Positions 34,039 to 45,874 of a stretch of 64,000 bases of DNA are shown here, in pieces. Both the position numbers and the translations under genes were made by a program. The notes under the pieces are model-generated. The model made no database searches, was not told the origin of the DNA, and saw nothing but the letters and a program-made list of their open reading frames with translations. The stretch's first letter is position 1. Every line of letters starts with the position of its first letter. This DNA is from Ehretia macrophylla. Lineage: Eukaryota > Streptophyta > Magnoliopsida > Boraginales > Ehretiaceae. The stretch is from assembly GCA_037974665.1 (NCBI GenBank), contig CM075773.1:48686080-48750079 (forward strand). The letters are read 5' to 3'.

Positions 34039-37000
34039 ATGGCGACGATGAATCCATTCGATCTCTTGGGAGATGATGATACTGAGGACTTAAGCCAGCT
34101 CATTGCTAAGCCTCTTGCGGCTCAGCCTCTGGCTAAACCAGCTCAGCCGGCGGCTAAGCCAGCCGCTAAGCTTCCCTCTAAGCCTCTTCCACCAGCTCAA
34201 GCTGGTAAATTTTCTGCAATTTATCTTTTTTTTTTTTGTTTAAAAATATTTTCTTTTATTATTTTTGGTAAATGTTTATAGATTATTTTAGAAATTAATG
34301 TGTGTATTCTATATGTATTCTGTTTGCAATTAATTTGTGTATATGTATAAACATTTCTGTATATATTATGTCTCAAACTAATTGTGTATACGTTGAGGCT
34401 TCAAATTAATATGTGTTCTGTGTGTTTTTATGTATATGTTTCCGTGTATATTCTGTTTCGAATTAATTCTTGTGAATATATATATACGTGTGTCTCTGTG
34501 TGTGTATACATGTATGTGGATGTAGGCTCATGAAATGAGCTACCTTTTAGATATATGTTTGCATGTTTATGAATATGCATATATACATATAAAAGCGTTT
34601 GTCTATTTATATGGATATGTTCGTATGTATATCCAATTGCCTACCTTGTCTTGATATGGCTTCAATTCGGATATGTATGGGAATTAATTTATGTGTTTAT
34701 CAATCTGCGTATCGTGCTTTCTTTGTAAACATCACTGCCATTATGTGTTTCTGCATATTCTGCCTTGATTGTTTGGCAAATGTAAAAGAAAGATGAGATT
34801 ACCAAAAGGTTATGTTTTTATTGTTTCTTATTAAGATAACTTTAAGAATAGTCCTCAAGTATCCAACAAAAACAAGCGAAAAATGCGGTATTTCGTGATC
34901 AAATGTGCTGTTTTTCCTTTTTATTTTTCTGTCTTGATTCTGTTAGGTTCTTGTCGTTCAAGAAATGGGGCAAATGACGAATTGATTTTTTATTTCTTTT
35001 GAAATCCATTGGCCCACCCTTCGATCATACATTCTGAGTTCTATAGTCTTTCACATGTTGTGTCTATTTTTGTTTAAGAAATGTTAGTTAGATGTACTTT
35101 ATTTTCAAGTCCTATCGTGGTGCTGCAAATTGGTCACGAGTATCCCATCGGTGAATCCTTAATAGCTTGACTGTTGATAAAGAATAGATTGATATTGGAA
35201 AGTTTTGTATAATGACATATTGTAGTCCAAGTTTTAGATTTGCTAGTTCATGGTCTCTTAGCAACACTTTACAAAAACTGCATCTTAAAGTCATCTAATC
35301 TGGTTTGTTGTGTGTGGTAGTTGGTAACTAGCAAAAGGAGTGTGTTTTTTGTACTGTTACATTTTCTTTTCTTTTTTTTCCTTTTGAAGACTGATTTTTT
35401 ATTGTGCAACTGTTTACTGGATATTGATCAGTAAGAGAGTCCAAAACTGAAGCTCCCCGTGGAGGTGGCCGTGGTGGAAGCCGTGGAGGTGGCCGCGGCC
35501 GGGGAGGCGGACGTGGGTTTAATCGTGATTCTGCTGATAATGGAAACGTGTTTGGCAGAAGCAATGGATATTCCGGAGGATACAGAGCATCAGAAGATGG
35601 AGAGTCGGGGAAGCCCTCTGAAAGACGTGGATTTAGTGGGCCTCGTGGAGGCTTCCGAGGTGGTCGCCGTGGTGGTTTTGGTGATGGAGAAGTTGCAGAA
35701 GGGGAACGCCCTAGAAGGGGATATGATCGCCGAAGTGGAACTGGACGTGGGTATGTGATTTCACTTCATTATGATTTTATAGCATCACAGTTCTCAGCAC
35801 ACTACTCCTTTAGTATGTGAAACTATCACAATTTTGATTACAAATTTCTTGTTTGTAGTGATGAGATTAAGCGTGAGGGTTCTGGTCGTGGAAACTGGGG
35901 AACCCCTACTGAAGAGATTGCTCCGTGAGTACTGGATGACTCTTTGATGTATTTTGTAGGACTATTCTCCTTCAGAGAAGCTGCAATAGGTATATGTTTT
36001 TATTAAACCAATGCACTTTGATTCTAGGGAGACTGAAGTACCTATCAGTGAGGGTGAGAAGGTTGTCGACAATGAGAAACAGCCAGGGCAGGAGGATGCT
36101 GGAGATTCCAACAAGGAGGCTTCAGCAAATGAACCAGAAGAAAAAGAGCCAGAAGAGAAGGTGGGTATTTCCTCTGATCGTGTTAGCGACATCGTATAGT
36201 TTGTTTAGGCTCAACATACTTATTCTATTAGATGCATTTAATTTGATTGAAACTAGCTTATTTCTGTAAAATTAAGTGTTTGTAACGACCTTATGTTTTT
36301 AGCATTAGTTCTTGTTTTTTAGATATAAGCAGATGTGTGGTCCTTTTATGCCCTAGTACGGGTCTTATCTGAATTCTGGACTTTTGGCATCTACAGTTAG
36401 CATATGGAGATTATTGTTTCTGTGACATTCTTTGTTTCATCCATTTTTCCTTTGTTTCATCCATTTTTCCTTTGTTTTTTTGTACGTAGAAAACTTTTTT
36501 TAGTCTTCCATAGTTGAATGGTGAAATCTTTTCTGCATCAAAAAAGTTGATTGTGCAATTATAGATGGGTATTAAAGGATGTATAACTGATTTAGATCAT
36601 AGAGTTCTACATGTATTTCCATTCTAAACCAATATAATGTGTAGCAACATGCACATGTTAATAATTCTTAAAGTCATCTGGCTAACTCGTTTATGGGTTT
36701 TTGAAGTGTTGATGCAATTTATTCAGGGGTAAAACAGGTGTTTGGATGTCATCCATATTTGAGAATAGGGCAAAAGTGAAATTTCATGAACACTAAAATT
36801 TTCCGAGTCATCTGATTGTGATATAAGGAACTTCAGCTAGACTGTAGGTTAATGATTGAATTAGCTCTCCTTAACTAGGAAAAATCTACTACTGTGGGCA
36901 ATTAGCGTAGTGAGTTTTAATTATGTTTCCCGAGTTTTTACCTTGTCACAATGCTGTTACATTTAACTAATGTTTTCCACTTCCTTAAAAGTGTCAATAT

Positions 37001-38085
37001 AGATGGTGGATTTAATAAATCAAACTGCTCTAAATATCTTCAAGCAATATTTCCTTAGTTATTTATGACATCTGTTTGCTGGTGTAATAGGAGATGACTT
37101 TGGAAGAGTATGAGAAAGTACTGGAAGAGAAAAGGAAAGCTTTGCTGGCACTGAAACCTGAGGAGAGGAAGGTTGATTTGGACAAGGAGTTTAAATCAAT
37201 GCAGCTGTTATCCAACAAGAAGAATGATGATGGTGTTTTTGTCAAACTGGTAATCTTTCAACCCTTCATTATTGTGATCAATGCTTTTTTCATTTGGAAT
37301 GTGGCTTCTAACACAGATTAATGGTGGTTGAACTTGAATAATTGCAGGGTTCTGACAAGGACAAAAAGAAAGAAGTAGCGGAAAAGGCGAAAAAGGTATG
37401 CCTAGGTCTAATTTATTGGTTGTCAAATTACATCACGGACACTCAATTTCGCACACTGACACATCAGAATTGTTTAATTGGGAAGCTTTTTGATCCAGAC
37501 AGCTAGACTGTCCAAACCTCCCATGTTGCGAGCCCCACCTCTTCTCTCTGGTGGACAGTCCGGCTGTCCTGACTGGAGAGCATTTCTTGTTCTATAGATT
37601 ATGCACAACGTATACTGGATCAGTGACTTATACGAGTTCCCATGCTGCCCGAGTTTGTCAGCACTCAGGTGGCATGCTATGAGGGATACTAATTCTTAAC
37701 TAGTACTGCCAAATTACTGAAGCTGGTTTAGATTGTCAATAGTATGCAGATGAATAGTTATTTTTTTTGTTTGTGTGAATTTTTTGGGGTCGTGACTGAT
37801 GCAATTTGGTATTAAAGTTTTACATACTCATCATTTTTGCCAAAGCAAATATCTGGCATGTTTTTGATCTAACAACTATCCTATCAAATTCTTGCTCGTT
37901 TGCAGTCTGTAAGCATAAATGAGTTCCTGAAGCCCACTGATGGAGAGACTACTTACTATCGCCCTGGAGGCCGTGGCAGGGGACGGGGACGTGGTAGGGA
38001 AGTTTATGGCGGAAATAACGTGAGCAATGTGGAAGCCCCATCGATTCAAGATGTTGGGCAATTCCCTTCGCTGGGTGGAAAGTAA
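34039..38085 (+). CDS. RGGA: RGG-box hyaluronan/mRNA-binding family protein (RGGA, SERBP1-like)
   Basis: RNA-binding protein of the HABP4/SERBP1 family; Arabidopsis RGGA binds RNA and is linked to salt and drought responses. Seven exons join in frame: 34039-34204, 35432-35750, 35859-35924, 36028-36160, 37091-37249, 37348-37395 and 37906-38085. All introns are GT-AG, and the total is 1071 nt, 356 aa, close to Arabidopsis RGGA. The N-terminal Stm1-like start MATMNPFDLLGDDDTEDLSQ is followed by a Pro-Ala-Lys stretch of repeated KPAAQPLA-type units. An RGG-rich block lies in exon 2, an acidic linker in exon 4, the family motif TLEEYEKVLEEKRKAL in exon 5, a Lys-rich stretch in exon 6, and a second RGG block and the end FPSLGGK in exon 7. 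Intron 1 is 1227 bp. The protein is low-complexity and mostly disordered. Confidence 0.95.
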
Positions 38086-40102
38086 GGTGCACGACCTGCC
38101 TCTCGGGATGCTCTTCTTTTTGTAGTTCGCATATTTTCCCATTGCTCGACGGGGCAGGATGTCTACGGGGAGGCATAGATGTCTCTTCCTGCCATTTAAA
38201 TTCACTTATCTTATGAAGTTCACAATCGTTTAAGAGTGTAAATTTAGATGTCTTCGTTGGGGTTTTAGACCCTTGCTTTTTTCTTTTTTCTTTTTTTCTT
38301 TTTTTATTGACCTTGACTTGCATGGATACCCTACTCATTTTCGTCATATTTAGAAATAGGGTTACTTTTATATTTTGTTATTTTTGTTTTGTGACCAGTT
38401 TTGATTTGGATTTAATTGAAAACAATTTTGTTCGTTGCATAATTTTGCATTTGTACCTGATGCAAATGTTGTTGTGTATGAACATCAGTTTTCTATTCCT
38501 CTGATTCTCTGCTTCATTTTAAAGGGTTTCTTTAAAACGGTTGTTGTAATGTCTTATTAGCTGTTGGGTCATTTTTACTGTTACAAATCTCGTGATACAA
38601 TAGTGTTTAGGTTAGTCAAGAATAAGGTAATATTCGAGATATTAGGGAAACAAGTTTGAACTTAAGATATTTGCCAAAAGTTTTTACTCGATTACTTCAA
38701 CTAACCTTTGGGTTTACTGATATTCCTCTTTTTTTTGTCAACGAATCGAGGACCATGCTTATTTACAAAATTTTTATTTATTTGTTTGGTTAATGCAAGC
38801 AGCCAATTGAATGCAATTAATGACTATTTAGCATTAGATTCCACATCATCAATTGAAGAATGAGACCAACTTCATTCCCTTGAACATGCATGGGAGAGAT
38901 AAGAGAGATTTAATGATGCTAAAATGTCCGTGTAGTTGCAATAAAGTAATCTATACAATTCATCACTACTAGGATCTCTCTTGTAATTTTATATTGAAAA
39001 TGTTTCATACTTGTCTTGGAACAAAAACAAGTGTCATTATCCCTTGGAATAAATGCTAAAGAAGATTACCAACGTGGAATGCTATGATAATGACAATTAA
39101 AAGCCCTTCCTTTAAACTGAATAACAAGCATCAGGTCAATTTTTCATAAATTTTGTATTAGCTCCAATATTGTTATTCAAGATATAATCGTACTTGAATG
39201 GTACGATCCTTTTGTTACTCCTAAAGTTGAAGTCGATGTTTGCATTCACAGTTCAGGAACATGCAGGCTAATTGTGAAATGAAACCTGCATTTTTAAGAT
39301 CACAATTAAGCAACTAGATGTGATTATTTCTTCCTATTTGTTCGATGAGAAAAAGAGATTTTTCACTTCTAAAGATTGGGTGAAGTAATTGGATAATAAT
39401 TTGTGACTAAGAATTTCCAAATTCACACCTATGCCCTCCCATCACACGTGTTTCCTAATCGTTAATTGATGTAAAACATGTGTTGATCACACTGTTGCAC
39501 ACGAAGCTTATAGCTTTGCATGATATGAGAATTTTCACCTTGTAAAAAATCTAGGGCCAAAGAACGGTGTGCAAATCCGTGAGTTTGAATCATCCCCTCT
39601 ACTAATTCTCTCATCTACTAAATGAGGTACATTATAAACCATTATATTTGATTTCTTTAAATCTCAATCATCCATTTCAAATTTCAATTGTAAAAAGACA
39701 GTTAAAATAAATTTATTCGAATTTCCGTTGTGAAAAAGGTAATTAAAATAAATTTAAAGTGAATAAATGAGATTTTAAAAGACCAAATCTAATGACTCAT
39801 TATACACCTCATCTAGACGAGAGAATAAACACGAGAAGAAAACCCAAGCAAAATCAACTCAATAAGAAAGCGAGAGAATGAAGGCAAATAGTGCTATTTA
39901 CCAATATTCTAATTTGTACAAATGTTGTATTAGATGAGATACATTTGGAAAGAATTGATGGTTTAGAAAAGTGCCAAAACAACAAAAGGAAGATACAATC
40001 TGAACGAACAAGTTCTTCACATAAACGCACGACGTTGAGAGACTAATTTTACATGCCATGGAACACTTCATTAGCCAACCAAACTAAATCCCACTTATCA
40101 CC
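38086..40102. other. Space between convergent RGGA and RABD2 genes
   Basis: It holds the 3' UTR of RGGA (probably to about 38500) and, on the other strand, the 3' UTR of RABD2 (from about 39960). It also contains the MITE at 39595-39838. No further gene was seen. Confidence 0.5.
39595..39838. mobile_element. Inverted-repeat MITE between the convergent genes
   Basis: The left end CTCTCATCTACTAAATGAGG, then TACATTATAAACCATTATAT, pairs with the right end, whose reverse complement reads CTCTCGTCTAGATGAGG, then TGTATAATGAGTCATTAGAT. The arms are about 70 bp and diverged. The small hairpin at 24040-24140 carries related ends. The boundaries are approximate. Confidence 0.6.
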
Positions 40103-43100
40103 TTAAGTGGAGCAGCAACCGGAGTTCTGGTTGACAGGTTGTCCTCGGATCTGCACGGTCGGAGGTCGGGCGTTGTTCATGGCTGGTTGACTTGCCATCC
40201 TGTGATGCATAGCAGATGACAATGAGATATTTCCGTTCAGGAAGATTAAGATGATGATAGTCTAGGAACCGTTTTCCCTGACGAATGTTTTTACTCGACA
40301 ACATGGAATTATGTATTACCTGTTTTTGATGGAAGCAGTCATTGCCATGAAAGCCTGTTCCACATTGGTGGCGTTTTTCGCACTTGTTTCCAGGAATGGA
40401 ATTCCAAGTTCATCTGCAAATGCCTGAATCCAGAACAGGATGTTTAAATCAGTGCAACTGATACTAAGAGAGCCTTGCTAGCGACAACCTTGTTTTCCCA
40501 TACAAATCTACAGAAGTAACATATAGTCAAACCGTATGAATCTGGAGTAGTATGTGTATTGACAATTACCTTAGCTGTCTCAGTTGATACAACCTTCTGT
40601 GATGTGAGGTCGCACTTGTTACCGACAAGAAGCTTGTTCACATTCTCACTTGCATATCGGTCAATTTCATTCAACCATTGTTTGACATTGTTGAAGCTCT
40701 CTTGATCAGTAACATCATAAACCACCTGAAAAAATACCAACAGAATGAGATTAATCACTCATAAAAGGAACAAACAAAGAGAATGACATTGCACAGACAA
40801 AGGAGGAATGCACCACTTACGATGATGCCATGAGCCCCACGATAGTAGCTGCTTGTAATTGTCCTAAAACGTTCTTGCCCAGCAGTATCCCACTGCATTT
40901 ACCCAGAGAAAGGCCTTAGGACAAACAAATTAGCACAAATGCAAGACCAAATCATATGATTTTCTCCTTTTCTCTTTTTCATTCTTTTCTCGGGGTCGGG
41001 GGGTTCAATTTTTTGGGATGCAGAACATAGCTCTCAGGATTCATTTTGGACAAACAAACAGAAAGGATTCTTGAATCATTACTGCAAGGCTATACACCAC
41101 CAACTGTTAACTATGAATATTCTCTCATCTATAAAGAAAAGTACATGTAAAATGAAAATAATCGCCTTCTGAGTAAGGCAAAACACTTCTCATAATTTGG
41201 AAACCATAAAAGAGACAACTCTTTAATGAACTTCAAGATAATAAGGTACTCCAGAACTTACAATTTGGAGTTTGATGGTTTTCCCGTCTTGTTCAACAGT
41301 GCGGATTTTCTACAAGAAAGAAAGTTGAGGAATCACTATTAAGCTTGAACATGATTAATTTGGAAGTCAAGTAAAGGCAAATCAATCGCTTACAAAGTCA
41401 ACACCGATGGTACTTATGTAGCTCTCAAGATATGAATCGTCCTGGATCACAAATAAGAGGATAATTAGCATAAGTAGACATATGCTTCTGTGAAAATAAA
41501 TGCAGTTGCACTAATACTCGATTGAACAAAAAGAGAGAGAGAGTCTCAAACATGACACGTTTTAGCAAATGGCAGCAGGAATGAACATCCATTTCAAAGA
41601 GGTCAGTTAACCAAATATTTTTGTTTTTACTGCCTCGTAGATTTTGTCAATGTCTAAGACAATGCTAGTGGATTTCGTCACTAAAATGCATCTTTCATCA
41701 ATAAAATGTGACCCTCTTTACATTAACAAAAAACAGATATTTCACCATGGGTGGTAGGAAGAACACTTATTCATTATATCAAGTCTCTCAAGTGATGATC
41801 GACTTCCAAGTCGAGCAAAGGAGAATTATCATAATGGCTCACTTCTATACTTCTACAATCATTGTAACCCCCCTCCCCTAAAAAGTTAATTAGAAAAGAG
41901 AGATCTAATAACAAGAGTAAACAAAAAGGGAGCGTAAAATAGCATTATCAGCAACAGGAAAACACGTTCCAGGAACTCAAAATTATTCAAATGAATGTGC
42001 TTAGGAAACTAATAGGATAGAGAAGAACCATAAACTTACAGCAAACCTCAGAAGAAGACATGATTTCCCAACACCAGAATCTCCAATTAGCAAAAGCTTG
42101 AAAAGGTAGTCACTGCACGCAGGTCACATAGCATCAGAAACTTGTAAAGTAAAGGAGAAGAAAATGATAACGTAGTTTCCAAAATTTCCGAGATTTTGTA
42201 GCAAAATAAATTGATGTGCGCTAACTGTAGGTTACAAGCTGTACACTCAATTACCAGTGGATAAAAAAAGCAACAAAACCATATGCAACATTGTCCACTT
42301 ACAAAGTCGGAAATATTTCTTTCGTAATAAATGATATCTAGACAACTAGATAAACTTAATTTTATAACTCAATCAAATAATCATCTCTAGTTAACTAACT
42401 CGTGAAACATGCAGCATCTAAGCTTAAGGCATAGCAGAGCAACAATCAAAGAAAAAACTTAAGTTTTGCACACCAACCAATGCGAAACAATCCCCAAAAG
42501 AATAAGAGGCATGCAGACATAATGAGCTAAAGCATTTAGGAAAAGATAGAAGATAGGAGCACAAACTGAAATCCTCGATGGGAACATCTGTAATGACATA
42601 CAGAGTTACTCGCAAATCAAGTGATCACTCTTATTTTACTGTATATATGATACATCATACCCACACTCCACACTTTCTTTCCTGTACTGTTTTTACATCC
42701 TACAAGACAGAAACACTAAAAAGTAAAGCCCACTATGAAATAATTCACAAAACCTCCTAATAAGACATAAATTGGGACAAGATCAGTCAATCGGGTTGAC
42801 CCTTCAGTACATGTATCCATCTAGTTCATTTAGTTACACAAGTCCCTAGCAATAGTTTCCATCACACAAAACCAGCTGCAACAATGAATTGCGCCCCCAC
42901 CCACACATCCGCATGAATTTTGTTTTTTCTCATATGCACCTGCTATTAGAGGATCATGCTTGGAGAGATAGTGAATTAATCACTTGTTGAATACTTGTCG
43001 GAGGCTTAATTTTTGAAAACAGCTTTTCCGACAATAAGGGTAAAAGCGCGTACATCTACTTTCCCTAGATACTGTTTTCCCCAGTGCACTGAGTACAACC

Positions 43101-43744
43101 TCAATTTTTATAAACACCGGCTTATATACGGATAATCTTATCCAGAACTTTATTTCCTATAATCGAACTCTATAAACCAAGTATTATTCTTTAAATCCGT
43201 TGATTGTGTACTTACATAGAGCTTAAATCTAATCCTCTGCAGAAATGTTAAATAATTCAAAACCAATTTACCAAAAAAACCAAAAAAAAAAAAAAAATTA
43301 CTATTAATTCTTTAATTGAATATTACAGAAATTAACCAAAGTCAACCAATAGATCTGACCAAATACTTTTATTTCCTCTAATTTCTTCTTATTTGAATTT
43401 TAATTTCTCCTTCTTGACTTTAAATTTGTGGTACGATTTAAATTCTATTATTTTTTTACATCTTCAAAAAACTAATTTAAGCAAAATTTGTTGATTGCGA
43501 TATAATAATCAAATTGTGAAACTTTAAATGGTTTCTTTCAGTAAAAAATCGAATTTTTCAGATGTTTCTGTTAAATTACTTAAAAAAGCCCTAATCTTTT
43601 TGGCACAAATAAACTATAATTAAAACAAATATAGCAAAAACCATAACAGATCTAAAATAATTGCGTCATATATCCCAAAAATTACAAAATTTTGAATAGA
43701 GAAATTAAGAAAAAAGAAAAGAGGACTTACTATTCTGGATTCAT
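40103..43744 (-). CDS. RABD2: RABD2-type (Rab1/Ypt1) small GTPase
   Basis: Rab GTPase controlling ER-to-Golgi vesicle traffic, anchored by geranylgeranyl groups. Eight minus-strand exons, in coding order: 43744-43731, 42112-42040, 41441-41394, 41309-41262, 40892-40821, 40725-40570, 40423-40320 and 40199-40103. They sum to 612 nt, 203 aa, the usual RABD2 length. The start [15 protein letters not shown] is followed by the P-loop GDSGVGKS, the switch I region [15 protein letters not shown] (G3), GNKCD (G4) and ETSAK (G5). The C terminus NSGCCST carries the double-Cys prenylation site. All introns are GT-AG. Exon 1 codes for only 14 nt, followed by a 1.6-kb intron. The gene converges on RGGA. Arabidopsis has three RABD2 copies, and which one is orthologous cannot be told here. 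Confidence 0.95.
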
Positions 43745-43889
43745 GATTGGTTATGAAAGTCCGAGATCAGTTAAGAGAGAGAGAGCGACGGAGATCGGTG
43801 GTTTCCGGCGAGAAATTGATCGGAGAGAAAATAGTCGCCGGCGAGTAGAGAGAGAAAGTTTGAAGGCTAATACTAGGAGAAGGAGTCGT

Positions 43890-43968
43890 CTTATAAAGAG
43901 AGGCTGAAATGTCGAAGCTGTGAAGGGGGTGCGTGACGTGGCAAATGAGTGAAGTGCTGGCCACGTGT
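43890..43968 (-). promoter_or_regulatory. RABD2 promoter: TATA box and two ACGT-core elements
   Basis: On the minus strand CTCTTTATAAG occurs at about 43890-43900, giving a leader of roughly 120 nt. Upstream are GCCACGTC (43935-43942) and ACACGTGG (43961-43968), both ABRE/G-box-type bZIP binding motifs. Stress or ABA control is only suggested by these motifs. Confidence 0.5.
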
Positions 43969-45610
43969 TATGCACCTTGGTTCAATTACTATAATGGCCT
44001 TCGTACTTTTTTTCTTTTTCTCTTTTTGGAGGCCTTCGTATTTAGTACCCAAAAGTTAATATCTAAGAATACAATTGGTGCCCCTAGCAGCATAGTTCAG
44101 CGGTAGTGGGATAAAATTATTTTTATGAAATTACGGATTTGACATTTTTTATTATTTTGGAGTACTACATTAACTGATTTGATGCATGTGTGGTAGCGCA
44201 CTGCTCCTATTTATTAGTTAGTGGTTGAGTTCCGCCGAATAACTTGATGCATGTGTGGTAGCACATTGCTGCACCAGATATTTATCAGTTAGTGGTTGAG
44301 TTCCGGTGGTCAAGCTCTGCTAGTTGTGTTCCCACTTCATTCAAAAAGGAAAAGGATATAATTGGTCACTTGTTTATTTAGCCAAAAAAAAAGATTGATC
44401 GACATAAAGCTCTAATTATGTTCCGCGTCTAAGGAAGGGTCGAACGTAATTTATAAATTATAATACACAGTTTTATCTTATTGTTTGCAAAAGACTATTT
44501 TTTTATAAAAAGTTGATATATAAGAATGATTTTTTAAAATCTTATAATGATTTTGTTGGAGTTAAATTGTAAAGGAATTAAACATAAGCATACAAGTTTG
44601 ATGAAAAATGTGTGACAACATTGTAATTATTATTTTTTTTCACTTGGTATGACAACATTGTAATTTGTTATATTTTGGGTAAGGGGATTATGGGAAAAAA
44701 GCACTTATGAGCATATAATCTTATTATCATTAATGTTTATATATATATATATATTATCGATTGATAGATAGTGGAGATGAATAATTTTATGAAACCTACA
44801 ACAGATGTAGGTCTTTTTTTCTACTAAGAATTCAATTGTTCCCTACTTGATAAAAAAGAGAGATCCTATATATATGTGCGTGTGTTATCTCTTTTTTATA
44901 ATTATTAAGAAGAAGGTTAAAAGAATTTCATGCATAGTTAGATACGTATAGCGTATGGATCGATTGTATAGTGGATAAAGAGTTTTAGAAAAAGAATTTC
45001 TTCTAAAAATATTTTGATTCTCATCCATGTTGTTCTATTCATTACATTGATTAACAAATGACAAAAATAAATAAATTTACGAAACTCAATATAAGTTCAT
45101 ATTCTTATCCACTTGATAATTCAACAATTTATTACTTTTTTTGTTTTTTTTTTATAGTAAAAGAGATCATAAACTTATTTTGTTTCTTCTCAATTATCCT
45201 ATTAGAAGAACCCTAATACACTGCAAGCCTGATTATAACTACTATTAAATTTTATTTATAACGTTATATAATATAAGAGAATCTAAATCCCCATAATGCA
45301 TGCACAAAAAGGGGGGCACTTAGCATCGTCCATTGTTTAATTAGGTGTTTGAATGATAAATGGATATACTTACAAGCCAAAAAGGAAAACAAAAACCTAG
45401 GAAAAAAGAAACAAAGATTCGAAGTCTAGTTTAGTCATTTCATGATCATTGGCCTTGTTACGTGACTGCCTGTAATTTCTTGGCTGCGTCGTTTACGTGT
45501 CGGCCTAAGAAAACTTAGAAAGAAAACCACGTTACAAACGCGTATGGCACGGCATTGTAGAACATGAAGCAAAGTAGAGGAGAGTTCCTTCTTCCTTCTT
45601 TTGTCCATCT
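43969..45610. other. Intergenic, no gene recognised
   Basis: It contains a two-copy direct repeat (about 44179-44242 and 44243-44312; both start TTGATGCATGTGTGGTAG and end GTTAGTGGTTGAGTTCCG) and AT-rich sequence with a short TA microsatellite at 44740-44755. No coding region is supported. Confidence 0.5.
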
Positions 45611-45874
45611 CTCGTTAACAATGGCGGATTTACGTTTGAATCATCGGGTGCTGCAATCTTCACTGGTTCAGAATAATATAAATAATTTTATATTTATTTT
45701 AAAAATAATTAAATATTTCTGTATTTTTAGTTTTTGTTTTGGTTAATATGTATTTTTAATTAAAAAAATTAATTAGTCCTAAATGTAAAAAAAAAAAAAA
45801 AAACCTCATATAGTTAAAAAATTATGTTTCAATTTCTATTGAGAAGAATTCCTAAATCCGTCACTACTCTTGTA
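45611..45874. mobile_element. hAT-like MITE, decayed
   Basis: The element spans about 45619-45866. It starts CAATGGCGGATTTACG and ends CTAAATCCGTCACTA, which are inverted partners. Flanks CTCGTTAA and CTCTTGTA agree at 5 of 8 positions and may be an eroded target duplication. The interior is AT-rich with a TATTTTTAGTT block like that in 22599-22956. Confidence 0.6.

Noticed and set aside
35328..35758. Pro/Arg-rich minus-strand ORF and Val/Glu-rich alternative plus-strand ORF over the RGG exon
   Set aside because: Shadows of the GGT/CGT-rich RGG codons of the real exon 35432-35750.
44094..44170. tRNA-like A box TAGTTCAGCGG
   Set aside because: A good A box but no B box or cloverleaf downstream, so not a tRNA gene and not a supportable SINE.
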